A stretch of DNA of 64,000 nucleotides from Bryocella elongata (GTDB lineage Bacteria > Acidobacteriota > Terriglobia > Terriglobales > Acidobacteriaceae): the NCBI RefSeq assembly GCF_900108185.1, contig NZ_FNVA01000003.1, positions 248,001 to 312,000 of the forward strand, written 5' to 3'. Shown here in pieces: positions 18,466-26,379 of the stretch. The position numbers and the translations under genes were made by a program. Position 1 is the stretch's first letter; the number at the start of each line of letters is the position of its first letter. The notes under the pieces are model-generated. The model did not search any database. It had not been told where the DNA came from and saw nothing but the letters and a program-made list of their open reading frames with translations.

Positions 18466-18960
18466 ATGCCTAGCTCCAGCACACAACCGGATAGCACGAG
18501 ATCGCACTCGGAACGCGGCGCCGCTGCCATCGAGTTAGCGCTGGTGATGTGCCTGTTCTGTCCGATCGTGCTCTTCGGCACGGCCGACCTTGCCTCTATC
18601 TCCTATGACTCGATCGAGGTTGCAAGCGCGGCTCATGCCGGCGCCCTGTACGGAGCGCAAAGCACGACCTTTGCTTCGAATACCAGCGCGATCCAGTCGG
18701 CTGCCCAGGCTGAGGCCGCGGATTTCGGAACCAATCTCACCGTCACTCCGACGATCTTCTATGCCTGCTCCAGCGCGATCAACGGCACGCAGTACACGTC
18801 GCAGGCAACTGCTACCAGCAACTGCACAGGGAGCGGCAATCATGTGCTGGAGTTTGTGCAGGTCAATACGTCTGTGACCGTGAACGCTCCGTTCCATCTT
18901 CCTGCCATCGCGACGAGCTATACGCTGCATGGCCAGGCCATCCTGGAGGTGGAGGAGTGA
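18466..18960 (+). CDS. TadE-like pseudopilin
   Basis: About 164 residues from the ATG (a GTG at 18457 overlapping the previous stop is an alternative). The N-terminal motif ERGAAAIELALVMCLFCPIVLFGTADL is the TadE membrane segment with the conserved Glu. YDSIEVASAAHAGALYGAQ follows, typical of the family. The C-terminal part contains a Cys pair and a short hydrophobic patch. Its last 4 bases overlap the next gene (GTGA), so the three tad genes are likely one translationally coupled operon. The substrate or pilus role is inferred from family only. Confidence 0.8.
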   Translation: MPSSSTQPDSTRSHSERGAAAIELALVMCLFCPIVLFGTADLASISYDSIEVASAAHAGALYGAQSTTFASNTSAIQSAAQAEAADFGTNLTVTPTIFYACSSAINGTQYTSQATATSNCTGSGNHVLEFVQVNTSVTVNAPFHLPAIATSYTLHGQAILEVEE

Positions 18961-19436
18961 GGTTTTTTTCCGTCAATCCGCTGCTTTCATGGGTGCGGCG
19001 ATTTGGCTCTGAGGAGTCCGGCGAGTCGCTGATTTCCATCGCGCTGTCGCTTTCCATCATGCTCGGTTTTACCTTCGGCATCATCCAGGTGGGTCTGGGC
19101 TACTACAACAAAGAGCGCATGAGCGAGTGCGCTCGCGAGGCTGCGCGCTATGCGATCCTCCACGGAAACACCTGCACCAACAGCGGCGGTTCCTGCTCCC
19201 TGACCACGACGCAGATCGCCACGTACGCACAGGGTCTCGGCTATCCAAACCTTGGCAGCGGCACGACGACCTGCACGGCAGCCTTCTACACCTCCGCCGG
19301 GGCGTCGACGACCAGCAACGCGCCCGGCAACCTGGTGCAGGTGTCGTGCTCGTACACCTTCCCGTACAAGATTCCGTTCATGAACACTTCGCCGCTCACC
19401 CTCACGAGCGCGTCGGAGATGACGATCCTGATGTAG
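18957..19436 (+). CDS. second TadE-like pseudopilin
   Basis: 159 residues from a GTG that overlaps the previous stop by 4 bases. It has the TadE signature EESGESLISIALSLSIMLGFTFGIIQVGLGYYNKE, with the conserved Glu, followed by MSECAREAARYAILHGN. The C-terminal half has four cysteines and ends in SEMTILM. Together with the TadG-like protein and the first TadE it would make a set of minor pilus components. The transcript probably ends here. Confidence 0.8.
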   Translation: MRFFSVNPLLSWVRRFGSEESGESLISIALSLSIMLGFTFGIIQVGLGYYNKERMSECAREAARYAILHGNTCTNSGGSCSLTTTQIATYAQGLGYPNLGSGTTTCTAAFYTSAGASTTSNAPGNLVQVSCSYTFPYKIPFMNTSPLTLTSASEMTILM

Positions 19437-19491
19437 CCATCGCTGAGTGGCCGCGAGCAGCAGACTCCCCGATTCGATACCATCGGCTTGT

Positions 19492-20247
19492 ATGCAAGCC
19501 TCTCGCTTCGAGTACCGATTTCGCTTCGCGCTGCACGCGCTGATCTATCTTCTCGGCTTCCTGTCACCGTGGCTGCTCTTCGGCAATGTGCTGAACATGG
19601 AGCCTCGATCCACGTGGCTGGTGTTGTCCTCCGCGATCACCCGCCTGGGCTGGCTGACCTTTCCGGGAGCGGTGCTCGCTCTGATAGGCCTGGCTCTCGT
19701 CCTGACCGGTGCAGCCGCGTTGCTGCGGGTCTGGGGAGCGGCGTACGTTGGCTCCGGGGTGGTCCGATCGGCCTCCATGCACGGAGAGGCGCTGCTCGCC
19801 GATGGACCTTACCGGCACACGCGGAACCCGCTGTACCTCGGCACGATGCTGCACACGATTGGCATCTCGCTGCTGATGCCACCGAGCGGGGCGATCCTCG
19901 CGGTCGTGCTCCTGATCGTGCTCAACATTCGCCTCGCGCTTGCTGAGGAGCCCTTCCTGCGTGAGCGCTTTGGAGAAGCGTATGTCCAGTACTGCTCCAA
20001 GGTGCCGCGCTTTCTACCGACGCCCTCGCCGCAGGTTCCTTCAGCAGGCCAGCGGCCACATTGGGGTCAAGCGGTTTTGGGAGAGCTCTACTTCGTGGGC
20101 GCATTCCTGACGCTTGCGATCTTTGGCTGGGACTTCAACGCGAGCCCTCTGCGCCGGGACCTGCTCATCTGCCTTGGCCTCGCGATCGTCGTTCGAGCAT
20201 TCCTGCCGCCCGCACCAGCGACGGACGAGGCAGCCATCGCGCCGTAA
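19492..20247 (+). CDS. isoprenylcysteine carboxyl methyltransferase-like membrane protein
   Basis: 251-residue integral membrane protein with four to five hydrophobic segments. The conserved C-terminal block GPYRHTRNPLYLGTML ... LALAEEPFLRERFGEAYVQYC is the SAM-binding signature shared by isoprenylcysteine methyltransferases and phospholipid N-methyltransferases. The substrate is not known; bacterial members often act on lipids or small hydrophobic molecules. The start at 19492 fits a TACCAT box 8 bases upstream. The sequence after about residue 185 is an extra tail with a hydrophobic hairpin. Confidence 0.8.
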   Translation: MQASRFEYRFRFALHALIYLLGFLSPWLLFGNVLNMEPRSTWLVLSSAITRLGWLTFPGAVLALIGLALVLTGAAALLRVWGAAYVGSGVVRSASMHGEALLADGPYRHTRNPLYLGTMLHTIGISLLMPPSGAILAVVLLIVLNIRLALAEEPFLRERFGEAYVQYCSKVPRFLPTPSPQVPSAGQRPHWGQAVLGELYFVGAFLTLAIFGWDFNASPLRRDLLICLGLAIVVRAFLPPAPATDEAAIAP

Positions 20248-20292
20248 GCCGGCGCAAGTTTCCCGCCTGTGTCCCGCACCGAAGCGCGCTGC

Positions 20293-20341
20293 AAAAAAAA
20301 TGGGCCGAAGCTCGCGGAGAGGAACTCCGCAGGCTTCGGCC
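20293..20341 (-). terminator. intrinsic terminator of HU gene
   Basis: On the minus strand, a 15-bp imperfect stem (CCGAAGC and GGAG blocks pair with their complements) is followed by CCCA and eight T residues. About 70 bases beyond the HU stop codon. Confidence 0.85.
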
Positions 20342-20412
20342 TCGCGCATTCTGAGCGTGCACTCAGATGCTGTTCTCCCTGAACCGCGCAGAGGCGGAGC
20401 AGGGAGAGATGG

Positions 20413-20709
20413 CTACTTCTTGGGGGGAGCGATCGCGTCCTTGGCAACCTTCGCCACGCGGAACTTGACAACGGTCTTGGCCTTGATCTTGATGGCTTCG
20501 CCGGTCTGGGGGTTGCGGCCCATGCGCGCCTTGCGCTCGGCCTTGACGAGCTTGCCGATGCCGGGGATGGTGAACTCGCCGTTCTTCTTGGTCTCCTTGA
20601 CAGCGGTCTCAGAGAGGAGCTCGAGGAAGCCAGCGGTCTGCTTGTTGGTGAGCTCCAGCTTTTCTGCCAGCGTGCGAACGAGCTGCGTCTTGGTCATACC
20701 CTTTGCCAT
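20413..20709 (-). CDS. hup: HU family DNA-binding protein
   Basis: Histone-like nucleoid protein of 98 residues. It has the N-terminal helical dimerisation part (MTKTQLVRTLAEKLELTNKQTAGFLELL), the beta-arm signature GIGKLVKAERKARMGRNPQTGE, and a C-terminal KVVKFR-like strand with a lysine-rich tail (DAIAPPKK). RNPQTG is the typical arm tip with the intercalating Pro. An AAGGAG site precedes the start. Three copies of a 13-15 base repeat lie in its leader. A strong terminator follows. Consistent with an abundant single-gene transcript near the replication origin. Confidence 0.95.
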   Translation of the reverse strand: MAKGMTKTQLVRTLAEKLELTNKQTAGFLELLSETAVKETKKNGEFTIPGIGKLVKAERKARMGRNPQTGEAIKIKAKTVVKFRVAKVAKDAIAPPKK

Positions 20710-20724
20710 TTCGTATCACTCCTT

Positions 20725-20776
20725 GTTGCTTTGATTTTTCAAATGCAGTTGCTTTGATTTTCAGTTGCTTTGACTC
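20725..20776 (-). repeat. three direct repeats in the HU leader
   Basis: GTTGCTTTGATTTT(T)C occurs at 20725-20740 and 20748-20762, and GTTGCTTTGACTC at 20764-20776. On the coding strand this is GAAAATCAAAGCAAC repeated, the last copy running directly into the AAGGAG ribosome site. Confidence 0.8.
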
Positions 20777-21191
20777 TGCTGCGTCGATTGAGCGTAGGCC
20801 CGAAGACCCAACTCCGCACCAGGCACTGTAACCGTCAAGCGAGTTCGATTTCTATTGAGCCTCCGCGCTCAGCAGCTCGAAAACACGCGTGGGGCCTGTG
20901 TTTCATGCGGGTGCGGAGAACCGCGCCGATGTTCACGATCAACCTTCGCGAACTGTTTGTCAACGGTATTTGTACCGTTTCCACAGGTTTTTATCCGCTT
21001 TGGTCCGAAATTCACCCATTTTTCCCGGATATTCGGGGGGGAGGACGGCTCAAACCCGCATGAGCAGCGGTGATTCGTCGCACCTCGATGAGCGGAAAGC
21101 ATACATCGGCCGGCGGTGCAAACTACGTGGAAGAGAACGCGCGGGTATTACGGTCGAGGTACTGCGCCGGCAACAGCGCAGGCACGATGCC
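20777..21191. other. AT-richer intergenic region upstream of HU
   Basis: About 415 bases without a convincing gene. It holds a 7-bp inverted repeat (20963-20969 with 20974-20980, AACGGTA/TACCGTT), two degenerate DnaA-box-like sequences just after it (GTTTCCACA and TTATCCGCT) and several T runs. It probably contains the HU promoter; an additional role is unproven. Confidence 0.4.
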
Positions 21192-21914
21192 TCAGAGCCA
21201 CTCGTTGGCGGAGGACTTCGTCGGTTTGGATGCAGCGAGAATGGCCGCGTTCAGCGCGTCGATCAACGGGGCCGCAGCCTTGAAGCCCTTCGCGACGTTC
21301 TTCACGAGCGAGGGCTCGAGCGCGGCTTCACCCGGAAGCAGCACATGCACACCCCAGTTCTTTGCGCGAAGAAGCTCATCGGCAGGATGATCTGCGGCGA
21401 AGCCTTTGGGCATGCGGGTAAGAGCCTGGGGATCGATCAAGGTGACGGAGACGCCCGCGACCTTCGTGCGGAGCGCAGCCTTCAGCAGCTTGCGGTACTC
21501 GGCGTGGTTGTCGGCCATCCACTCGCGGATGGCGAGCAGCTGCGCGCGCTCGGGCATGTAGACACCGCCGGCGACCATCACCTGGTCGGGATGCGCATGC
21601 ATGTAGTAGCCGCCGCCGGAGGTCTTCTCCATGCCATAGCGTGCCCACCAGGCTGAGACCTGCTTCTTGTAGGGCGCCTTGTTCTTGCTGAATCGCGTGT
21701 CGCGATAGATGCGCATCATGACCTTCTTCGGGTCGCGGACGTGGTCGGGCGCGAAGGAGAGCATCTCGTGATTGAGCGCATCGATGAAGGCGAGCATGGG
21801 CGTCTTGAGCTCAGCCTCGTAGACGTCGCGACGGGCCTCGAACCAGTCGCGGTCGTTGTGGCGAGCCAGGTCCTTGAGGAACTTGATTGCGTTGGGAGAG
21901 AAGTGCGGAGCCAT
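21192..21914 (-). CDS. DUF2461 family protein
   Basis: 240-residue member of the DUF2461 (TIGR02453) family, whose function is unknown. The start at MAPHFSPNAIKFLKDLARHNDRDWFEARRD matches the usual family beginning; the frame continues upstream but without family sequence. Conserved blocks are RIYRDTRFSKNKAPYK, GGGYYMHAHPD and GGVYMPER. A TATCAT box lies 9 bases before the ATG. Soluble, no signal peptide. Not linked to its neighbours in any obvious way. Confidence 0.88.
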   Translation of the reverse strand: MAPHFSPNAIKFLKDLARHNDRDWFEARRDVYEAELKTPMLAFIDALNHEMLSFAPDHVRDPKKVMMRIYRDTRFSKNKAPYKKQVSAWWARYGMEKTSGGGYYMHAHPDQVMVAGGVYMPERAQLLAIREWMADNHAEYRKLLKAALRTKVAGVSVTLIDPQALTRMPKGFAADHPADELLRAKNWGVHVLLPGEAALEPSLVKNVAKGFKAAAPLIDALNAAILAASKPTKSSANEWL

Positions 21915-22089
21915 GCAGGTTGGATGATAGCGCGAGGCGTAGAGGATCACGCGATGCGGCTCGGGGCAGAGCTGCACGCCGACGCAGGTCTGCTCTTCGG
22001 CCTGGCGAAACTCGATCAGCATGTTGGGAAAGAGGCTGGCGCGGGTTGACCTTTGTGGAGGAGAATCGTCGCACGGCAAGGAGGCTCTG

Positions 22090-22623
22090 ATGCGACTTCC
22101 TCTCTTCGTGGTGATGGCACTTGGTTCCTCAGTTGGTTCCGCGCTGGACTCGGCGGCCGCTTGCGGACAGGCGATGATGACGAATCCTGCACCTGCTGAG
22201 CAATGCGGTGTGGGACTATTCGCTCAGCAGCGGTCCACAGGCGTCACGGTGTGGACGACGTTGTTCGAAGATCACGACCAGGCTCCGCAGGATAAGAGTG
22301 GGCTGCATGTCGTCGTTACACCGCAGAAGGCGCTGCGCGAAGTAACGCTGCGCGTGACGTTTCTGCCGTACGGTCTGCGTGCGGTTCCCACGGACAGCAT
22401 TACGAAGAGGGACATGCAGGAGCAGACGCGGACGTTTCATCTCAGCGCGAAGGACGCCACGGAAAAGAAGCTCACAGGGGACCTGCTGCTGGGGCGTGTC
22501 TCGGGTGTGAAGAGCGTTGCGGTCGAGGCCCTTGAGTTTGCAGATGGAAGCTCGTGGAAGGCGCCCACGAACAATCCATGCAGTGTTGCTCCGAGCGGAT
22601 ATCTGCCCGTTCGTCTTGAGTAG
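22090..22623 (+). CDS. secreted protein of unknown function
   Basis: 177 residues, preceded by an excellent AAGGAGG site, which decides this start over an upstream one. A signal peptide (MRLPLFVVMALGSSVGSALDSAAA) is followed by a region with beta-strand character: GVTVWTTLFEDHD, LHVVVTPQKALREVTLRVTFLPYGLRAVP. Two Cys occur early (ACGQ, EQCG) and one late (NPCSVAP), so a disulfide is possible. I do not recognise the family. It precedes the lytic-transglycosylase-like gene on the same strand by about 130 bases. Confidence 0.7.
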   Translation: MRLPLFVVMALGSSVGSALDSAAACGQAMMTNPAPAEQCGVGLFAQQRSTGVTVWTTLFEDHDQAPQDKSGLHVVVTPQKALREVTLRVTFLPYGLRAVPTDSITKRDMQEQTRTFHLSAKDATEKKLTGDLLLGRVSGVKSVAVEALEFADGSSWKAPTNNPCSVAPSGYLPVRLE

Positions 22624-22756
22624 ACCCGCACACGCAAGAGGAACATGGGTCTGTCGACCCCGGACTGCCCGCAGGCCACGCGCTAAATTCGCGATACCAC
22701 CCCAATGCGGAGCTATGATTTAGCAGTTGAATCGTCTGGAAGGCAGGGGAGCGGCA

Positions 22757-23572
22757 ATGACCTATGCGGCGGATGACAAAAGGCTGGCCAAATGGGAGAA
22801 GGGGCTGCAGGACGCAGTTCTGGCAAATCCGGGCCCGTGGAACTCCTACGATGACGATATAAAGGCCGCGCTGGCAATCTACACCGCGAAACTGAGCTCG
22901 ATTCCCGGCTACCAGGAACCTGACTGGAAGCTGATCAAGGCGATGATCTGGGTTGAAACCGGCGCGCTGAACAGCCAATGGACGACGGCTCCGATGCAGA
23001 TCGGTGTGAATGGCGATCCTGGCCTGCGCGAGCTGCTGCGAACCCCGCAAGGGCAACTCATTCTGCCTGCGAGTTACCGGGGCATCCTGACGGAAGCGAA
23101 CGTTCCAAAGGATGGCCACCTGAACATCGAAGCCGGCATTGGGTACCTGCTCAAGATCCAGGCCAAGTTCGGTTGGGTGCCTGCGCTTTCGACAGACAGG
23201 CCTGAGCACGTCACCATGAATCAACAGGCGGCCCTCGCGCGCTTCGGCGTATGCACGATCTGGGAACTTCCCGAAGCCCAATTGGTATCAACGATGGAAG
23301 AACCGATGTTGCCGCCGATCAGTGTCATCCCTGTCCTTCCACCGGCCAAGAGTGCACATGGCCCGCACAAGAAGGCTGCGCCCAAGAAGATATTAGGAAT
23401 CACGGGATGGAAGACACTGACGCCTGAGTTTGTAGGAGCCCATTACAACGCGGGAGATGGGAATTACGCGAAAAAACTGCGATATGCGATGGATCTGATG
23501 GACGGCAAAGTTCCAATTCCACCGAAGCCCGCGGTTACAACGGCGCCTCCACTGCGAAAGGCAATCCCATGA
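22757..23572 (+). CDS. lytic-transglycosylase-like muramidase without signal peptide
   Basis: 271 residues with a goose-lysozyme/SLT fold signature: catalytic Glu in IWVETGA (Glu67), APMQIG (78-83, the GLMQ equivalent), IEAGIGYLL, and YNAGDG (230-235). A Pro- and Lys-rich insert (about 181-215, PPAKSAHGPHKKAAPKK) separates the last two motifs. No signal peptide or membrane segment is seen at the ATG, which has GGGGAGC as a weak ribosome site, so the protein starts in the cytoplasm. It would cleave peptidoglycan if exported. Its stop overlaps the start of a small lipoprotein (ATGA), a layout reminiscent of toxic effector and immunity genes. A phage-like or cell-wall remodelling role is an alternative. 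Confidence 0.7.
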   Translation: MTYAADDKRLAKWEKGLQDAVLANPGPWNSYDDDIKAALAIYTAKLSSIPGYQEPDWKLIKAMIWVETGALNSQWTTAPMQIGVNGDPGLRELLRTPQGQLILPASYRGILTEANVPKDGHLNIEAGIGYLLKIQAKFGWVPALSTDRPEHVTMNQQAALARFGVCTIWELPEAQLVSTMEEPMLPPISVIPVLPPAKSAHGPHKKAAPKKILGITGWKTLTPEFVGAHYNAGDGNYAKKLRYAMDLMDGKVPIPPKPAVTTAPPLRKAIP

Positions 23573-23967
23573 GGCTTAGAACGTTGTCCGGGCTCACGAT
23601 GTGCGGCGCGTTACTTGCCTGTGCTCAACAACCCGGAGACCCCATCCCTGCGGTCCACCTCCGCGGGGACACGCGCGCATGCCACGGCAGGTTCGATCTC
23701 ACAAGCTCAGGTCTCCTTTGGACGACGACCTGGAGCAAATGCTCCTCTCACCCTCTGCACGTCCTCTCACACGACGAATCGACGTGGACTTTCGGAATTT
23801 CACCAGCGCCTGGATGCCGATACGCGGTCGCGCAGTTGACCGACGTCGCTAAGCAGCATCACCTTCCCCCCGAAGACTCACCGCAGTGGGTCGTGAGCGG
23901 CTTTGAAACGATGGCAGGTTTCCGTGAACATCCCGGCACCGTGGATATCGGTTGCAACCTGGAATAG
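23569..23967 (+). CDS. small lipoprotein coupled to the muramidase-like gene
   Basis: 132 residues, start overlapping the previous stop by 4 bases. The N-terminus ends in the lipobox LLAC (Cys18), so it is probably anchored in the envelope. The mature part has four more cysteines (ACHGRF, SKCSSH, GCRYAV, IGCNLE), suggesting two disulfides, and no recognised domain. Because it is translationally coupled to an enzyme that would attack peptidoglycan, a protective or partner function in the periplasm is a reasonable guess. This is inference only. Confidence 0.65.
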   Translation: MRLRTLSGLTMCGALLACAQQPGDPIPAVHLRGDTRACHGRFDLTSSGLLWTTTWSKCSSHPLHVLSHDESTWTFGISPAPGCRYAVAQLTDVAKQHHLPPEDSPQWVVSGFETMAGFREHPGTVDIGCNLE

Positions 23968-24055
23968 CGGAGATACCGAAGATCTTCGGCGGAGGCATTG
24001 CGGCGCAGGTATTTCTCGCAAGCCCCGCCAAAGTCGGATAAGCCAGACAGGCAAA

Positions 24056-24094
24056 AACATAGCGGCGAGAGGATTGTCCTCTCGCCGCTATGTT
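24056..24094 (-). terminator. terminator of M28 peptidase gene
   Basis: Perfect 18-bp inverted repeat (24056-24073 with 24077-24094) with a 3-base loop. On the minus strand it runs into a T run. It also lies about 90 bases after the lipoprotein gene on the other strand and may stop both transcripts. Confidence 0.85.
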
Positions 24095-24118
24095 GCTGCG
24101 GTGAATCTGCCGGAGAGC

Positions 24119-25870
24119 TTACTTCTCGCTCTTGATGGCGTTGGGGTAGAGCCCGGGGATGGGAGCGCGGAGCTTGTTCTCGTCTTCGGGATGCGGGAAG
24201 GGCTTGCGGGGCATCATGGCTTCGCGCTGGCTGGTGTTGTAGAGGAAGATGGCCTCGACGATGGCGGCCTGCTCGAGATCAGCCTGGCGCAGGTGATCGT
24301 AGGTGTCCATGTCGGAGTGATGCGTACGGGTCTCGTAGTCCAGCTCATCCTGGATGTACTGGAATCCAGGCAGGCCCACGGCGTCGAAGCTGAGGTGATC
24401 GGTGCCACCGGTGTTGCGGTTGGTGATGGTGGTGACGCCGAGATCCTTCAGCGGAGCGATCCACTGCGCGAAGATGGGCGCGATGGCGAAGTTGCCCTGC
24501 GTGTACACGCCGCGCACCTTGCCGCTGCCGTTATCGAGGTTGTAGTAGGCGTCGAGGGTCTCCCACTCCTTGGTCGTGGTGAGCGGGCCGCGGGCACCAC
24601 CCATGAAGGAAGGAACGCCATCGTCGCCACCCTTTGCCGGAGCGAACGTGCCGAAGTGCTGATCGACATAGCCCTTGGAGCCGTAGAGGCCCTGCTCCTC
24701 GCCGGACCATAGAGCGATGCGGATGGTGCGGCGCGGCTTGATGTCCAGCGCCTTGAGAATGCGCATGGCTTCCATCGCGACGACGGAGCCTGCACCGTTG
24801 TCGGTGGCGCCGGTGCCGGAGATCCAGCTATCGAGGTGGCCACCGACCATCACAACCTGGTCCTTCAGCTTCGGGTCGGTGCCCGCGATCTCGCCGACGC
24901 TGTTGAAGCCGTGCTCGTGGTCGCCGGTGAACTTCGTCTCGATGTTCACTTCCAGGTTGACGGGCACACCGGCCTGCACCATGCGGGCGATGCGGTTGTA
25001 GTGCTCGATCATCATGACGGCGTTGGGCACGGGAACCTTGTTCTCGGGCTTCTGCGCGGACTGAGCGAGGTTGGCTCCGTTGTCGTCGAAGATGATGCCG
25101 GAGCCACCGCCGTTGCCGCCATCACGGGTGGGGGTGATGACGGCGAGCACACCTTCGTCGGCCATCATCTTCACGGCCTCGGTACGAGCCTTGGCACGAG
25201 CGAGGCGCTCCCGCATGAAGGCGCGGATATCGGTGGGCTGGCCGGGGCGAGGCGCACGCGGCTTCTCAGGGCCGGTCATCTCGTCCAGTTCTTCCTGGGT
25301 GTAGCGATTGAAGAGCGGCTTGTCGAGGTCCGGGGTCTCGCGGGTGTCACCGGCGAGGACGATCTTGCCCTTGAGGCGGCCCTCGTACTTGGCTAGAGCT
25401 TCCTTGGTCACCTGGGGAAGGAAGATCACTTCGCCGGAGACGGCGCCGGGCGTGGACATGGACCACGGGGCGGCCTGCATCCAGAGCGGCTCGGGGTCAG
25501 GCGAGACCATGCGGGCCCAGGTGTTGATCTGCTGCCAGCCCATGCCGAAGTCACCCCAGTCTTCGAGGTGAGCGTTGACGAGGCCGATGCGCGTGAAGGT
25601 ATCGCGAGTCCACTCGTTGGCCTTCTTCATGTTGGGCGAGCCCGTCAGGCGAGGCCCAATGCCTTCCGTGAGCGCGGCGGCAAAGTCCATGACCTTGCCG
25701 TGGGTCATGCCTTCGGTGCGAATGCGCTGATACATCGTGAGGTCCAGCGACTCGGTGGCCGGCTGCGGACCGTAGTACGAAGGCTCAGGTTTTTCGGCGG
25801 CGAAGGCGGCGGGCGGGCAGAGCAACAGCGCCACAAGGGCCGGGCTCACAGCTTGCGCAATACGTCTCAT
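24119..25870 (-). CDS. secreted M28 family zinc aminopeptidase/carboxypeptidase
   Basis: 583-residue exported metallopeptidase. The signal peptide (MRRIAQAVSPALVALLLCPPAAFA) supports the start at 25870, inside a longer open frame. A protease-associated-type insert lies between about residues 150 and 290. The M28 zinc centre is visible: GGHLDSW (His), TDNGAG (bridging Asp), SGEEQGLYGS (catalytic Glu and ligand), and THHSDMDTYD (last His), about residues 340-520. It probably releases amino acids from peptides in the periplasm or outside. Monocistronic with a strong terminator. Confidence 0.92.
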   Translation of the reverse strand: MRRIAQAVSPALVALLLCPPAAFAAEKPEPSYYGPQPATESLDLTMYQRIRTEGMTHGKVMDFAAALTEGIGPRLTGSPNMKKANEWTRDTFTRIGLVNAHLEDWGDFGMGWQQINTWARMVSPDPEPLWMQAAPWSMSTPGAVSGEVIFLPQVTKEALAKYEGRLKGKIVLAGDTRETPDLDKPLFNRYTQEELDEMTGPEKPRAPRPGQPTDIRAFMRERLARAKARTEAVKMMADEGVLAVITPTRDGGNGGGSGIIFDDNGANLAQSAQKPENKVPVPNAVMMIEHYNRIARMVQAGVPVNLEVNIETKFTGDHEHGFNSVGEIAGTDPKLKDQVVMVGGHLDSWISGTGATDNGAGSVVAMEAMRILKALDIKPRRTIRIALWSGEEQGLYGSKGYVDQHFGTFAPAKGGDDGVPSFMGGARGPLTTTKEWETLDAYYNLDNGSGKVRGVYTQGNFAIAPIFAQWIAPLKDLGVTTITNRNTGGTDHLSFDAVGLPGFQYIQDELDYETRTHHSDMDTYDHLRQADLEQAAIVEAIFLYNTSQREAMMPRKPFPHPEDENKLRAPIPGLYPNAIKSEK

Positions 25871-26045
25871 CTGCAAGGAACGTTCTCCTACTGGGGATGA
25901 CTGGAAGCATAGACCAAGCCGCCATAAGGCGCGACGGCCTGACAATCGATTGGCTTCACGAAGTCGTAGGGAGAGACGAGTTCACAGGCAGGAAAAGACG
26001 CGGGGGCGCTGCGGAGTCCAGCAGCTCTGGTGAGTGGGAAGCGAG

Positions 26046-26360
26046 CTAGTTCTCGGAGCGCGTGCGTCGGGCCTTGCGGCGGATCCAGAGGTAGCCGAGG
26101 TACACGTAGCTGACGATCAGCACCACAAGACCGATGGGAAAACCGATGTCCCGATAGGTGCGGGCGAAGTCGACGGGCTTGTGCGTCACGCTCAGGTAGA
26201 CCAGAAAACCCATGATGGCGCAGAAGGTGGAAGCGAAGAACGAGGCCATTCCTGCGGCCGTTCCCATCAGCAGGGATTGAAACCAGCCGAGGTCCCCAAG
26301 CGGGACTCCCAGCACGACGCCGTCGCGGCGGGCCTGTTCGACATGATTCGCGGTAGCCAT
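26046..26360 (-). CDS. small membrane protein of unknown function
   Basis: 104 residues with two clear transmembrane segments (about 30-58, LLMGTAAGMASFFASTFCAIMGFLVYL, and 72-95, GFPIGLVVLIVSYVYLGYLW), a short loop containing KPVDFARTYRD, and a basic C-terminus (RRKARRTRSEN) that should lie in the cytoplasm. No family recognised. It is divergent from the gene at 26380; only 19 bases separate the two starts and their -10-like boxes overlap. Confidence 0.7.
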   Translation of the reverse strand: MATANHVEQARRDGVVLGVPLGDLGWFQSLLMGTAAGMASFFASTFCAIMGFLVYLSVTHKPVDFARTYRDIGFPIGLVVLIVSYVYLGYLWIRRKARRTRSEN

Positions 26361-26367
26361 CTGGAGT

Positions 26368-26374
26368 TAGAATA
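26368..26374. promoter_or_regulatory. overlapping divergent -10 elements
   Basis: TAGAAT (26368-26373) lies 6 bases before the plus-strand ATG at 26380. On the other strand TATTCT (26374-26369) lies 8 bases before the minus-strand ATG at 26360. The two boxes share five base pairs, so the promoters should exclude each other. Confidence 0.45.
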
Positions 26375-26379
26375 CGGCA

